Shown here: in pieces, positions 30,072 to 38,422 of the stretch
Layout of the letters: each line of letters starts with the position of its first letter
How positions within the stretch are numbered: position 1 is the stretch's first letter
Source of the DNA: Gammaproteobacteria bacterium
Lineage (GTDB): Bacteria; Pseudomonadota; Gammaproteobacteria; UBA4575
Length of the DNA stretch: 39,027 bases
Assembly (NCBI GenBank): GCA_028285655.1
Contig: JANQOT010000170.1
Location: forward strand, 1 to 39,027
Direction of reading: 5' to 3'
Translations under genes and position numbers: made by a program
Notes under the pieces: generated by a model
What the model saw: only the letters and a program-made list of their open reading frames with translations
The model's database searches: none
What the model was told of the DNA's origin: nothing

Positions 30072-30434
30072 ATGTCTTCTATCGAACGTAGAGCATTTTT
30101 ACGCTATAAAATTTCTATTCCGGTGCATCTGGAAACAAGCGACGGGACATTATTCGATACCGTTACTCGCGATATTTCACTGGGTGGAATGCAAGTGGAA
30201 TGCGATTCCGCTATGCTGAATAGAATGCTTCCGGGCGGGATTAAAACGGCGCCTGGTGATCAAGTATATTTGCAGGCGAAGTTTCAGTTTCCCGATGAGG
30301 ATGAATCCATTTTAATACGTGCGCATGTATTAGGCGTATTGCGATTGGCGGAGAGCGAGTTTTCAATCAGACTGTCGTTTAATGAAATTGACCCGACACA
30401 ACAGGATCAGTTGCAACGTCTTCTTAATCAATAA
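30072..30434 (+). CDS. PilZ domain protein
   Basis: A 120-residue single-domain protein of the PilZ family, which binds cyclic di-GMP in many members. The two binding motifs are present: R7-x3-R11 in ERRAFLRYKI and D34-x-S36-x2-G39 in DISLGGMQVE. Residue spacing is normal for the family, so c-di-GMP binding is plausible but not shown. It begins two bases after ligA, and is followed by the LpxA-like gene after 42 bases. The output partner is unknown. Proximity to a type IV pilus gene earlier in the window is not evidence of a link. Confidence 0.88.
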   Translation: MSSIERRAFLRYKISIPVHLETSDGTLFDTVTRDISLGGMQVECDSAMLNRMLPGGIKTAPGDQVYLQAKFQFPDEDESILIRAHVLGVLRLAESEFSIRLSFNEIDPTQQDQLQRLLNQ

Positions 30435-30476
30435 CTGCGTTTTAGGTCGGAAAACGCGTTCGGAAAATGTATTCGT

Positions 30477-31235
30477 ATGACTAATATACATTCTACCGCA
30501 GTAGTGTCCTCCGACGCGGTAATTGCTGAGAATGTAAACATTGGTCCCTATGCAGTCATCGAGCAAAATGTAGAAATCGGCGCCGGCAGCATAATTGGGT
30601 CACACAGCGTATTACATTCGTATACGCGCTTGGGCGAAAATAATCGAATACACAACCACGTCGTGTTAGGCGGCGCGCCTCAGGATATTTCCTACAGTGG
30701 AGAACAAACCTGGCTGCAGCTTGGTAACGACAATGTAATTCGCGAGTTCTGTTCAATTCACCGTTCAACGAATACCGAGCGCGCCACTCAAGTAGGAAAT
30801 AATTGCTACATTATGTGTAATTCACATATTGGCCATGATTGCCAGGTGGGAAACGATGTGATCATCACTGCCTATGCCGGAATAAGCGGGCATGTGGAGA
30901 TCGGCGATCGGGCCGTGATCGGTGGAAATGTAGGGATACATCAATTTTGCCGGATTGGGTCATTGGCAATGGTGGGCGCATACACGCCAGTGGGAAAAGA
31001 CGTATTGCCGTTTAGTATGCTGGGCCGGGATCCGGTCGCGCATTACAAATTAAATGTCGTGGGATTGCGGCGCGCCGGAATTAAAGGCGATCGTTATCGT
31101 GCGCTGGAGAAAGGCATGCAATTGGTACGTAATGGAAAAAACGATCAGTTGATTGCTGAAACCGAGGAATTAAAATTGCTTGCGAACTGGCTGGCAGCAC
31201 CTTCCAAGCGTGGAATCTATAAGTTTGCGCGTTAA
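30477..31235 (+). CDS. LpxA-type acyl-ACP--UDP-N-acetylglucosamine O-acyltransferase homolog
   Basis: A 252-residue left-handed beta-helix hexapeptide-repeat protein of the LpxA family. LpxA acylates UDP-GlcNAc as the first step of lipid A synthesis. The catalytic His corresponds to H120 in NSHIGHDCQVGN. Other family segments are APQDISYSGE, IREFCSIHRST, GIHQFCRIGSLAMVGAYTPVGKDVLPF, and the C-terminal helical domain (LNVVGLRRAGI...RGIYKFAR). It is not next to lpxD, fabZ or lpxB, where lpxA normally lies. It may be the cell's only lpxA relocated, or a divergent paralog with another substrate, so no gene symbol is given. Confidence 0.87.
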   Translation: MTNIHSTAVVSSDAVIAENVNIGPYAVIEQNVEIGAGSIIGSHSVLHSYTRLGENNRIHNHVVLGGAPQDISYSGEQTWLQLGNDNVIREFCSIHRSTNTERATQVGNNCYIMCNSHIGHDCQVGNDVIITAYAGISGHVEIGDRAVIGGNVGIHQFCRIGSLAMVGAYTPVGKDVLPFSMLGRDPVAHYKLNVVGLRRAGIKGDRYRALEKGMQLVRNGKNDQLIAETEELKLLANWLAAPSKRGIYKFAR

Positions 31236-31266
31236 ACTATATTTTACTGCGTAAAGCAATGAGCAT

Positions 31267-31779
31267 ATGGGAAGTTTAGTTCAATTCTATTACCGTATGA
31301 CGCTTTTACAGACAAAGCCTCAAGACGGCCCGTATTCGCAAACGCTGCAGCTTGTACTATTAATCCTGTGTTTCCTGATTTCGGTTTTAACAGTATTGGC
31401 CTTATACGATCTGTGGCCAAGTATTGTTCATTCAGCTCTTGATCTGGCTTTTTTATACCTGTTTACATTGGTATTGTTAAATAATGCAAAAGAACGGATA
31501 AGACAGACGTTTTGTGCTTTTCTTGGATCAGGTTTTATCATAAGTGTAGTAAATGCAATAGCGTTTCATGGCTTGATAAAAAATAAAAACGCAGATTCAA
31601 TTTCATTGTTTGATCTGACCGTGTTTTTCCTGATATTTTCCTGGACCCTGCTTGTATACGGCCATATAGTGCGGCACGCAATCGATGTAAAACTGGCGAC
31701 CGGCGTCGGTATCGTATTGGGGTATACGTTAATCACCATGATATTTCGTCAAATGATGGCCAGCTCCTTCGGATTTTAA
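31267..31779 (+). CDS. Four-helix inner-membrane protein, family not recognised
   Basis: A 170-residue protein I cannot place. After a short N-terminal amphipathic stretch it has four hydrophobic segments at about 28-48, 56-73, 84-104 and 113-135, plus a possible fifth near 146-163. Charged residues are mostly between helices (for example NNAKERIRQTF). It lacks a signal peptidase site and known catalytic motifs. The gene is AT-richer than its neighbours to the eye. It ends one base before mpl (stop TAA at 31777-31779, mpl ATG at 31781), so a shared transcript and an envelope role are plausible by position only. Confidence 0.75.
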   Translation: MGSLVQFYYRMTLLQTKPQDGPYSQTLQLVLLILCFLISVLTVLALYDLWPSIVHSALDLAFLYLFTLVLLNNAKERIRQTFCAFLGSGFIISVVNAIAFHGLIKNKNADSISLFDLTVFFLIFSWTLLVYGHIVRHAIDVKLATGVGIVLGYTLITMIFRQMMASSFGF

Positions 31780-31780
31780 T

Positions 31781-33145
31781 ATGCATATCCATATTCTCGG
31801 AATTTGCGGAACATTCATGGGGGGCGTGGCGCTGTTGGCAAAACAAATGGGCTATCGCGTCACCGGATCCGATGAAAATGTATACCCGCCCATGAGCACG
31901 CAACTTTCGTCCGCCGGTATCGAGTTATTCGAAGGTTACGGTGCAGAACAATTGGATAGCCGTCCCGATCAAATTGTGGTGGGCAATGTAATGACGCGTG
32001 GTCATGCTGTCATCGAGCGCATGCTTGAAGAGCAATGGCCGATGGTTTCCGGTCCGCAATGGTTGAGCGAGCATTTGTTGCGCACACGCTGGGTGCTGGC
32101 GGTCGCAGGAACACATGGGAAAACAAGCACCGCAAGTATGCTGGCCTGGATTCTTGAAAGTGCCGGTTTAAGTCCGGGATTTCTAATCGGCGGTGTGCCG
32201 CATAATTTTAATTTGTCGGCGCGTGCCGGAAGTAAACCTTTTTTTGTAATTGAAGCCGACGAATACGATACTGCTTTTTTTGACAAGCGTTCCAAGTTTA
32301 TTCATTACCAGCCGCGCACCTTGATAATCAACAATCTTGAATTTGATCATGCCGATATTTTTCGGGATTTAACGGATATACAAAAACAGTTTCATCACTT
32401 ATTAAAAATTCTGCCGCAGCAGGGCAAGCTGATATTCAATGCTGCCGATGCGAATGTTCGTTCCGTCATCGAGTTGGGCTGTTGGTCGGAACAGGAATCT
32501 TTCGGCATGTCCGGTGATACGGATTGGTCTGTCAGTACGCAGAAAAACAGTAAACCGTTGTTTAAGTTTTCTTGGCAAAATGAAAAGAAATACGACTGCG
32601 TGCTGAACCAGTTTGGCGACCATAATGCACTCAATGCGATGGCTGCGATTGCAGCAGCCCGGCATGCAGGTGTCGCGGTCGAAACATCAATAAAAGCGTT
32701 GGCAAAATTTGAAGGGGTTAAACGCAGGCTGGAGGACAAGGGAACCTACGGTGAAATTACGATATTCGATGATTTTGCGCACCACCCCACTGAAATTCGC
32801 TGTACCTTGCAGGCGTTTCAACAGAAATATCCTGCGCAAAGAATGATTGTGGTATTTGAGCCACGATCCAATACCATGCAAATGGGTGTGCATAAAAATG
32901 ACTTGAAGCGGGCGTTGGCAGCGGCCACCGAGCTGTTTATTTACGACGGCGGCGCTATGAATTGGTCCATTCAGCAGGCGCTCGAAGGATATCCATGTAC
33001 TATCCTCGGAGATATCGACCAGCTTGTCGATTCTCTGCTTGAGACTCTGCGACCAAAGGATAATGTTGTGCTACTGAGCAACGGTGGGTTTGGCGGTTTA
33101 TGCGATAAGTTAATCGCCGCATTGCAGCATCGTTCAGATTCTTAA
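31781..33145 (+). CDS. mpl: UDP-N-acetylmuramate:L-Ala-gamma-D-Glu-meso-DAP ligase Mpl
   Basis: Mpl reattaches the tripeptide L-Ala-D-Glu-mDAP, recovered from peptidoglycan turnover, to UDP-MurNAc. It is a Mur-ligase-family enzyme of 454 residues. The N-terminal MHIHILGICGTFMGGVALLAKQMGYRVTGSD is diagnostic for Mpl versus MurC. The ATP loop is GTHGKTSTASMLAW (110-116 for the P-loop). Further motifs are ADEYDTAFFDKRSKFIHY and FDDFAHHPTEI. It is one base downstream of an unknown membrane protein and 23 bases upstream of a protein kinase. Confidence 0.96.
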   Translation: MHIHILGICGTFMGGVALLAKQMGYRVTGSDENVYPPMSTQLSSAGIELFEGYGAEQLDSRPDQIVVGNVMTRGHAVIERMLEEQWPMVSGPQWLSEHLLRTRWVLAVAGTHGKTSTASMLAWILESAGLSPGFLIGGVPHNFNLSARAGSKPFFVIEADEYDTAFFDKRSKFIHYQPRTLIINNLEFDHADIFRDLTDIQKQFHHLLKILPQQGKLIFNAADANVRSVIELGCWSEQESFGMSGDTDWSVSTQKNSKPLFKFSWQNEKKYDCVLNQFGDHNALNAMAAIAAARHAGVAVETSIKALAKFEGVKRRLEDKGTYGEITIFDDFAHHPTEIRCTLQAFQQKYPAQRMIVVFEPRSNTMQMGVHKNDLKRALAAATELFIYDGGAMNWSIQQALEGYPCTILGDIDQLVDSLLETLRPKDNVVLLSNGGFGGLCDKLIAALQHRSDS

Positions 33146-33168
33146 CAGCATATTTCAGGGAAGCTTCC

Positions 33169-34419
33169 TTGGTAGAGCGACGTCGAAGAAGTCTTAGTTC
33201 CGGTAGCAAAATAGGAAAATACGAACTGCGCGAGGCGATTCGCAGGCAGCCGGAACGGTCTTTGTTTAACGCGTACGATCCGTTTCTGGACCGTACTGTA
33301 GCGATCAAAATTATTCAATTGTTTGCTCCGAATAGCGTTGAACAACATGAAGCAATCGATACGTTTTTTATCGAAGCGCGTGCGATTGCCCGTTTGCAGC
33401 ATCAAAATATTGTATCGGTATACGATGCCGGAATGGGAGACTATGAAGGGTTTATGGTCATGGAATTCGTGCATGGTCAAAGTTTGTTGCAACGTTTAAA
33501 ACAGCAAAGCCGATTGCCTGTAAAAGAAGCACTGCACATTGCGATTCAAGTGTGTCACGCGCTTCGTTATGCGCACTCTAAAAGTATTGTGCATCGCGAT
33601 ATAAAACCCAGCAATATTATGTTGACGGATGAAGGTCAGATAAAACTGGTCGATTTCGGAATATCTTTTGTCGCGTCGGAAGATGAAAACAATGTGCCGG
33701 GGTTGGTGGGAACACCTTCCTATATGGCGCCGGAATTGCTCGACGCAAAAAGCCCCAGCGAACAAAGCGACCAGTTTTCATTAGGTGTTGTTCTGTACGA
33801 GATGGTTACAGGTCGGTTACCCTTCACGGGCTCGGATGCACATGGTGTATTGTACAAGATAATCAATGAAGAACCGGAGGCGCTGGAAGAAGGATTGGCT
33901 TCCTTGTCGCAATTGATATTTAAAATGTTGGCAAAAGATCCGAATGAACGTTTTGGATCCACGTATGAGTTGGAACAAGAGATGCAAGCATTGGCAAATG
34001 CTGCCCATATGGCGGATGAATCTGCCGACGGTATAGACACAATGCATTTGAAGCAAGCCAATGTTTTTACCGATTGTGAACTGGAAACCTTGCAAGAATT
34101 GGCCTTATGCTCGCAGATTGTCACCGATGATCAGGTCGGGGTGGCTAATGGTGATTCTGTTTTTAAAGACCACGATTACTACTATATAATTGAGGGTCAA
34201 TTTCGATGCAAATCCGCCGAATCCGAATTTATCGCCATAAGCGGGGAATGGTTGACAGACATTTCTATCCGGTCCGATTCAGACCGGCCCGATAGCAGCG
34301 CAACCGGCGATTCGCGACTACTGCATGTTTCCAGCGACAAGTTGCAGTCCAGCTCAATTTCCACCCAGGCGTATTTTTACCGCAGTATTTCCAATCTTTT
34401 GATCGCAAATTTGCATTAA
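33169..34419 (+). CDS. Ser/Thr protein kinase with degenerate glycine loop and C-terminal cNMP-binding-like domain
   Basis: A 416-residue Hanks-type kinase starting at TTG, with AGGGAAG five bases upstream. Catalytic elements present are K47 (TVAIK), E69 in helix C, H142-R-D144-IKPSN149, D162-F-G, and the G-T-P-S-Y-M-A-P-E activation segment. The glycine-rich loop (normally GxGxxG) is replaced by IRRQPERSLFNA. There is no transmembrane segment. Residues about 300-416 resemble a Crp-type cyclic-nucleotide-binding fold: DYYYIIEGQFRCKS, ISGEWLTDISI and the final AYFYRSISNLLIANL helix. The glycine/arginine phosphate cassette is not evident, so ligand binding is doubtful. Substrate is unknown. It follows mpl by 23 bases. 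Confidence 0.85.
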   Translation: MVERRRRSLSSGSKIGKYELREAIRRQPERSLFNAYDPFLDRTVAIKIIQLFAPNSVEQHEAIDTFFIEARAIARLQHQNIVSVYDAGMGDYEGFMVMEFVHGQSLLQRLKQQSRLPVKEALHIAIQVCHALRYAHSKSIVHRDIKPSNIMLTDEGQIKLVDFGISFVASEDENNVPGLVGTPSYMAPELLDAKSPSEQSDQFSLGVVLYEMVTGRLPFTGSDAHGVLYKIINEEPEALEEGLASLSQLIFKMLAKDPNERFGSTYELEQEMQALANAAHMADESADGIDTMHLKQANVFTDCELETLQELALCSQIVTDDQVGVANGDSVFKDHDYYYIIEGQFRCKSAESEFIAISGEWLTDISIRSDSDRPDSSATGDSRLLHVSSDKLQSSSISTQAYFYRSISNLLIANLH

Positions 34420-34450
34420 AAAGTTTGCGCTGGAATCGCAAGCCTGGAAT

Positions 34451-34459
34451 TGCTATAAC
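34451..34459 (+). promoter_or_regulatory. Extended -10 promoter upstream of the Lon-N-domain gene
   Basis: TGCTATAAC is TGn plus TATAAC, 27 bases before the preferred ATG at 34487. The -35 region (TGGAAT at 17 bases) is poor, which is common for extended -10 promoters. It lies in the 67-base gap after the kinase gene. Confidence 0.45.
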
Positions 34460-34486
34460 CTTGATTTGCCTTCAAACTACGTATGT

Positions 34487-35092
34487 ATGGAACTTCCATT
34501 ATTTCCGCTTAATGCTGTATTGTTTCCCGGCGGCGTGTTGCCGCTGAGGATATTTGAGCCTCGATACCTGGACATGGTCAAAGACTGTGTGCGCGATCAG
34601 AGCGAATTCGTGATTTGTCTTATTCGGGACGGAGAGGAGGTCGGCAATGCTGCACGCCATTGCAATATCGGAACGGCGTGCAAAATTACGGATTGGGAAA
34701 CTTTACCTGAAGGATTGCTCGGCATCACCGTGCAGGGAATTCGCAGGGTATCGATCAACAGCGTAGAAACACGTTCGAACCAGTTGCTGGTAGGCAGCGT
34801 CGACGGTTTGCAAGAAGATCAAGACGAAGAGTTACCAGCTGAGTTTAATGAATGGGCGCATTTAGTGTCGCTTATCATTAACAAGCTTGGAAAGCCGTTT
34901 AGCGAACAGCAGTTTCAATTAAAAAGCGCCAATTGGGTGGGCGCAAGATTAACGGAATACCTGCCATTCGAATTGGCAGCGAAACAGCGCATTCTGGAAA
35001 TAGACCATCCGCTGGTGCGGCTGGAGCACTTGCAGGATTCGCTGGAGCATATCGAACAGTACTACACAAAAGGAAACTTCCAGAGTCAGTAA
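34487..35092 (+). CDS. Lon-protease N-terminal (LON substrate-binding) domain protein
   Basis: A stand-alone LAN/LON domain protein with no ATPase or protease part. The characteristic opening is MELPLFPLNAVLFPGGVLPLRIFEPRYLDMVKDC, which fixes the ATG at 34487 (201 residues) over the TTG at 34466 given in the track. GTACKITDWETLPEGLLGITVQGIRR is the conserved central part. The C-terminal helical half includes LTEYLPFELAAKQRILE. Such proteins are widespread in proteobacteria, and their role is not established. It is followed by the thioredoxin-like gene after 81 bases. Confidence 0.92.
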   Translation: MELPLFPLNAVLFPGGVLPLRIFEPRYLDMVKDCVRDQSEFVICLIRDGEEVGNAARHCNIGTACKITDWETLPEGLLGITVQGIRRVSINSVETRSNQLLVGSVDGLQEDQDEELPAEFNEWAHLVSLIINKLGKPFSEQQFQLKSANWVGARLTEYLPFELAAKQRILEIDHPLVRLEHLQDSLEHIEQYYTKGNFQSQ

Positions 35093-35111
35093 GTAAACAA
35101 TATGAATTTAA

Positions 35112-35141
35112 CCGACACCTGCTCTGGTCTATCACTATATT
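35112..35141 (+). promoter_or_regulatory. Possible promoter of the thioredoxin-like gene
   Basis: CCGACA (four of six) and TATATT (five of six) are separated by 18 bases, and the -10 ends 32 bases before the ATG. AGGAGA precedes the start codon at a good distance. A weak sigma-70 match, inferred only. Confidence 0.35.
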
Positions 35142-35173
35142 TTGGAATTACATAAGAAACGCTAGGAGAAAAA

Positions 35174-35554
35174 ATGGCTATAAAAGAACTGAATTCTGAC
35201 AATTTTAACGATACCATTCAGGGTAATGACATCGTTATTATCGATTTCTGGGCGCAATGGTGTGGCCCCTGCAAGTCGTTTGCACCCACATTTGAAACGG
35301 CCTCGGAAAATCATCCTGATGTGGTATTTGCCAAAGTAAACACGGAAGAACAAACTGAATTGGCGCAGGCATGTCAAATTCGCTCCATTCCGAATTTGAT
35401 GATATTCAGAGAGCAAGTTTTGTTGTTTAATCAGGCAGGTGCATTGGCGCCTGCGCAACTGGAAGATGTTCTGGGGAAAGTGAAAGAACTTGATATGGAA
35501 GAAGTGCGCGCTTCTCTGCTGGAAGAGCAAAAAGAGAACCAGAAGGCGGAATAA
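35174..35554 (+). CDS. Thioredoxin-like protein with acidic C-terminal extension
   Basis: A 126-residue cytoplasmic thioredoxin-fold protein. The redox site is C30-G-P-C33 in FWAQWCGPCKSF, and the cis-proline follows in IRSIPNLMIF, so disulfide-exchange activity is likely. There is no signal peptide. After the thioredoxin domain the tail LDMEEVRASLLEEQKENQKAE forms a charged helical extension not found in Trx1. It could be a minimal relative of the YbbN/CnoX co-chaperones, but the TPR part of those proteins is missing. It has a strong AGGAGA ribosome site and its own probable promoter. Confidence 0.92.
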   Translation: MAIKELNSDNFNDTIQGNDIVIIDFWAQWCGPCKSFAPTFETASENHPDVVFAKVNTEEQTELAQACQIRSIPNLMIFREQVLLFNQAGALAPAQLEDVLGKVKELDMEEVRASLLEEQKENQKAE

Positions 35555-35596
35555 AAACCTGTTGCAATAGGCTTTATACGTAGCGCAGAAACTGAT

Positions 35597-37408
35597 TTGC
35601 CAACTTTACCGGTAATGGAATCTACACCGAAAAAATATACTTTTAAATATATTGTTGAACTAGCGTTGCAGCACCGTAAGCAGTTGCTGATCGCTAATTT
35701 GATTGCGGTGCTTGCTGTAATTGCAAGCGTACCTATTCCGTTGCTGATTCCTTTATTGGTCGATGAAATCCTGCTGGAAAAACCCGGTAAAGTCGTAGCA
35801 GCGTTCAATGCTGTTTTTTCGAGTGGCCCGCATGATCCGATATTTTATATTGGCGGAATTCTGGTAGTAACGATTTTCCTGCGACTGGTATCAGTGGGGC
35901 TTAACGTTCTGCAGACCAAAAAATTTGTCAGTATTTCCAAGGAAATCATTTATAGAATTCGTTCGCAGTTGTTAAATCGCCTGCAATCCGTTGCTATGTC
36001 GGAATACGAAACCGTGGGTGGCGGAACGGTATCGTCGCTTTTTGTGACCGACCTGAATACGGTGGATCAGTTTGCGGGCGAATCCGTCAGCAAAGTAATT
36101 GTGTCGGCGTTAACAATCGTTGGTGTCGCCATGGTCCTGTTGTGGCTGCATTGGCAATTAGCGCTTTTCATACTATTAATGAACCCGCTGGTGATTTATT
36201 TCACAATGGCCATGGGGAAACGCGTCAAGCACCTCAAGAAAAAGGAAAATCGTGCATTTGAAATTTTTCAGCAGGCGTTGACCGAAACACTGGATGGAAT
36301 CCAACAGATTCGTGCCAGCAATCGCGAGCGTTTCTATTTGTCCCGCGTGGATCGTCTGGCATCAAATGTGCGTGATCATTCAATGGCGTTTTCATGGAAG
36401 AGTGACGCGGCAAATCGTCTTTCGTTCGTAATCTTTCTGGTCGGATTTGATATTTTTCGAGCGGTTGGCATGCTAATGGTGTTGTTTGCCGGTTTGTCGA
36501 TTGGTGAAATGATCGCAGTGTTTGGCTATTTGTGGTTCATGATGGGACCGGTGCAGGATGTTCTGAATATCCAGTATTCTTATTTTGGAGCCAAGGCTGC
36601 GTTGGGACGCATTAACAGTTTAATGTACCTGCCGAATGAGCCGGTTTATCAACACGAAGTGAATCCTTTCAAGGGTAAACGCGGTGTAAGCGTGGAACTA
36701 AACAATATCAAGTTTGCCTACGGAGACGGGCCGTATGTGCTGGAAGGGGTCAATTTATCCATCGCCGCGGGTGAAAAAGTCGCGTTGGTCGGTGCCAGCG
36801 GCGGAGGAAAATCAACATTGGTGCAAGTACTACTGGGACTGTATCCGCCGTTATTCGGCGAAATAAATTTTGACGGCGTGCCGGTGTCGAAAATCGGTCT
36901 GGATACGGTACGCGAACATGTTGCCTGCGTATTGCAACATCCGGCATTGTTTAACGACACATTGCGCATGAATTTGACTCTGGGCCGTGAAGTGCCCGAT
37001 GAAAAACTATGGGAAGTCCTTGAAGTGGCGCAAATTCGAAGTGTGGTCGAAAAATTGCCTCGCGGTCTGGACAGTTTAATCGGATTGAACGGAATTCGAT
37101 TGTCCGGCGGCCAGCGTCAAAGAATTGCGATTGCACGTATGGCATTGACCAATCCGAATGTAGTTATACTGGATGAAGCGACGTCTGCTCTGGACGCGGA
37201 TACCGAAGCACGAGTTCACCAGGAATTGCACAAGTTTTTACGTGATCGCACCACGATCATTATCGCGCATCGCTTGAGTGCGGTGCGGCAGGCTGATCGG
37301 GTCTATGTGTTCGAAGACGGTACGATTACAGAACAGGGCCGGCATGAAGAATTGATGACTGCAAATGGTTTATACTCCAAACTTTACGGTCATCAGCAAA
37401 CTGCGTAA
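35597..37408 (+). CDS. ABC transporter, type I exporter half-molecule
   Basis: A 603-residue fused permease-ATPase of the MsbA/multidrug-exporter class, expected to act as a homodimer in the inner membrane. About six transmembrane helices lie in residues 1-320 (for example LLIANLIAVLAVIASVPIPLLIPLLVDEIL). The nucleotide-binding domain has Walker A VGASGGGKST (about 400-408), signature LSGGQRQRIAIARMAL (about 501) and Walker B VVILDEATSALD, then the H-loop IIAHRLSA. The start is TTG at 35597 or ATG at 35615; neither has a clear ribosome site. Substrate cannot be inferred from this sequence. Confidence 0.93.
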   Translation: MPTLPVMESTPKKYTFKYIVELALQHRKQLLIANLIAVLAVIASVPIPLLIPLLVDEILLEKPGKVVAAFNAVFSSGPHDPIFYIGGILVVTIFLRLVSVGLNVLQTKKFVSISKEIIYRIRSQLLNRLQSVAMSEYETVGGGTVSSLFVTDLNTVDQFAGESVSKVIVSALTIVGVAMVLLWLHWQLALFILLMNPLVIYFTMAMGKRVKHLKKKENRAFEIFQQALTETLDGIQQIRASNRERFYLSRVDRLASNVRDHSMAFSWKSDAANRLSFVIFLVGFDIFRAVGMLMVLFAGLSIGEMIAVFGYLWFMMGPVQDVLNIQYSYFGAKAALGRINSLMYLPNEPVYQHEVNPFKGKRGVSVELNNIKFAYGDGPYVLEGVNLSIAAGEKVALVGASGGGKSTLVQVLLGLYPPLFGEINFDGVPVSKIGLDTVREHVACVLQHPALFNDTLRMNLTLGREVPDEKLWEVLEVAQIRSVVEKLPRGLDSLIGLNGIRLSGGQRQRIAIARMALTNPNVVILDEATSALDADTEARVHQELHKFLRDRTTIIIAHRLSAVRQADRVYVFEDGTITEQGRHEELMTANGLYSKLYGHQQTA

Positions 37409-37484
37409 ACACTTTATGGTTGCCCGGTTCGCCTGGCATATGGGTAAAAATTCACTTAAATTAAAAATTTATTAGCCAACTGAT

Positions 37485-38366
37485 ATGGAATCTGTACAAG
37501 CTGGAATTTTGCAAGACATCCCGCAGCGTTCTCGCTATCTCACTTTTGTCATTAAAGATCCAAAAGAGCTCAAAACTGCGTTGACCGCGCTCAGCCACAT
37601 GGTGGAGGGAAAAAGTATTGTGATGGGCTTCGGCGCGAAAGTAGTCAATGCGTTGCGTCAGGATGTTCCCGGGCTGACTACATTTCCCGATTATACACAG
37701 GGGCCGGTATCCATTCCGGCAACTACCGGAGATTTGTGGTGTTGGCTACGCGGTGAAGATCGCGGTGAACTATTGCATCGCGGGCGCGCGGTAGAAGTTA
37801 TTGCCGACCCGGCGTTTGAACTTCATAGCGTGGTCGACGGTTTTAAATACGGTAGCGGGCTGGATCTTACCGGTTACGAAGACGGCACGGAAAATCCCAA
37901 AGACAAGGCTGCTATTGATGCTGCGATCGTACAGAACAAAGGCCAGGGAATGGATGGCTCCAGCTTTGTCGCGATACAACAATGGCTGCACGACTTGAAT
38001 CATTTCGAGTCCTTATTGCAAGTGGACCAGGATGCCATTATCGGGCGCAGTAAAGAAGATAATCATGAAATAAGCAGTGCACCTGAAAGTGCTCATGTCA
38101 AAAGAGTCGAACAGGAAGACTTCGATCCGCCGGCATTTATGTTGCGGCGATCCATGCCCTGGATAGAAAATCAGCAGGCTGGATTGATGTTCGTTACCTT
38201 TGGCAAAAACTTCGATGCCTTTGAAACACTGTTGAGCCGAATGTCGGGCCAGGACGACGGCATTACCGATGCGCTATTTTCCTTTTCAAAACCTCTGACC
38301 GGTAACTACTACTGGTGCCCACCCATGGGTAGAAGCGGACTGGATTTAAGTCAATTGAAGATTTAG
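37485..38366 (+). CDS. Dyp-type (dye-decolourising) heme peroxidase
   Basis: A 293-residue cytoplasmic heme peroxidase of the DyP family, close to the YfeX-like group. The catalytic Asp motif is GYEDGTENP with D133, a variant of the GxxDG signature. The proximal heme ligand is probably H204 in SAPESAHVKRVEQED. The distal arginine is in the MLRRSMPW segment (about residue 225-232). There is no signal peptide or Tat motif and no encapsulin gene beside it. Physiological substrate is unknown; YfeX-type enzymes have been linked to porphyrin oxidation. It lies 93 bases upstream of hemP, so a link to heme metabolism is plausible. Confidence 0.93.
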   Translation: MESVQAGILQDIPQRSRYLTFVIKDPKELKTALTALSHMVEGKSIVMGFGAKVVNALRQDVPGLTTFPDYTQGPVSIPATTGDLWCWLRGEDRGELLHRGRAVEVIADPAFELHSVVDGFKYGSGLDLTGYEDGTENPKDKAAIDAAIVQNKGQGMDGSSFVAIQQWLHDLNHFESLLQVDQDAIIGRSKEDNHEISSAPESAHVKRVEQEDFDPPAFMLRRSMPWIENQQAGLMFVTFGKNFDAFETLLSRMSGQDDGITDALFSFSKPLTGNYYWCPPMGRSGLDLSQLKI

Positions 38367-38393
38367 TCATCTTTAAAAAGCCGAAAATAAGGC

Positions 38394-38422
38394 TTGCAAT
38401 TACGAATGAGAATGATTATCAT
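38394..38422 (+). promoter_or_regulatory. Promoter of hemP
   Basis: TTGCAA (38394-38399) and TATCAT (38417-38422) are separated by exactly 17 bases; the -10 matches the sigma-70 consensus at five of six positions. The hemP ATG is 37 bases downstream. The -10 hexamer is inside the Fur box listed separately, so Fur-Fe(II) binding would block RNA polymerase. Confidence 0.65.

Noticed and set aside
34466-34486. TTG start for the Lon-N-domain protein
   Set aside because: Seven extra residues precede the conserved MELPLFPLN start, and the ATG at 34487 is better placed after the extended -10.
30072-38366. A single novel signalling or defence system spanning the PilZ, kinase, Lon-domain, thioredoxin and ABC genes
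   Set aside because: The genes have separate probable promoters, include standard housekeeping members (mpl), and show no shared motif or defence-type domain. Proximity alone is not evidence of a system.
38378-38395. Terminator after the Dyp peroxidase gene
   Set aside because: AAGCC and GGCTT form only a 5-bp stem with an eight-base loop and no T-tract; the right arm runs into the hemP -35.
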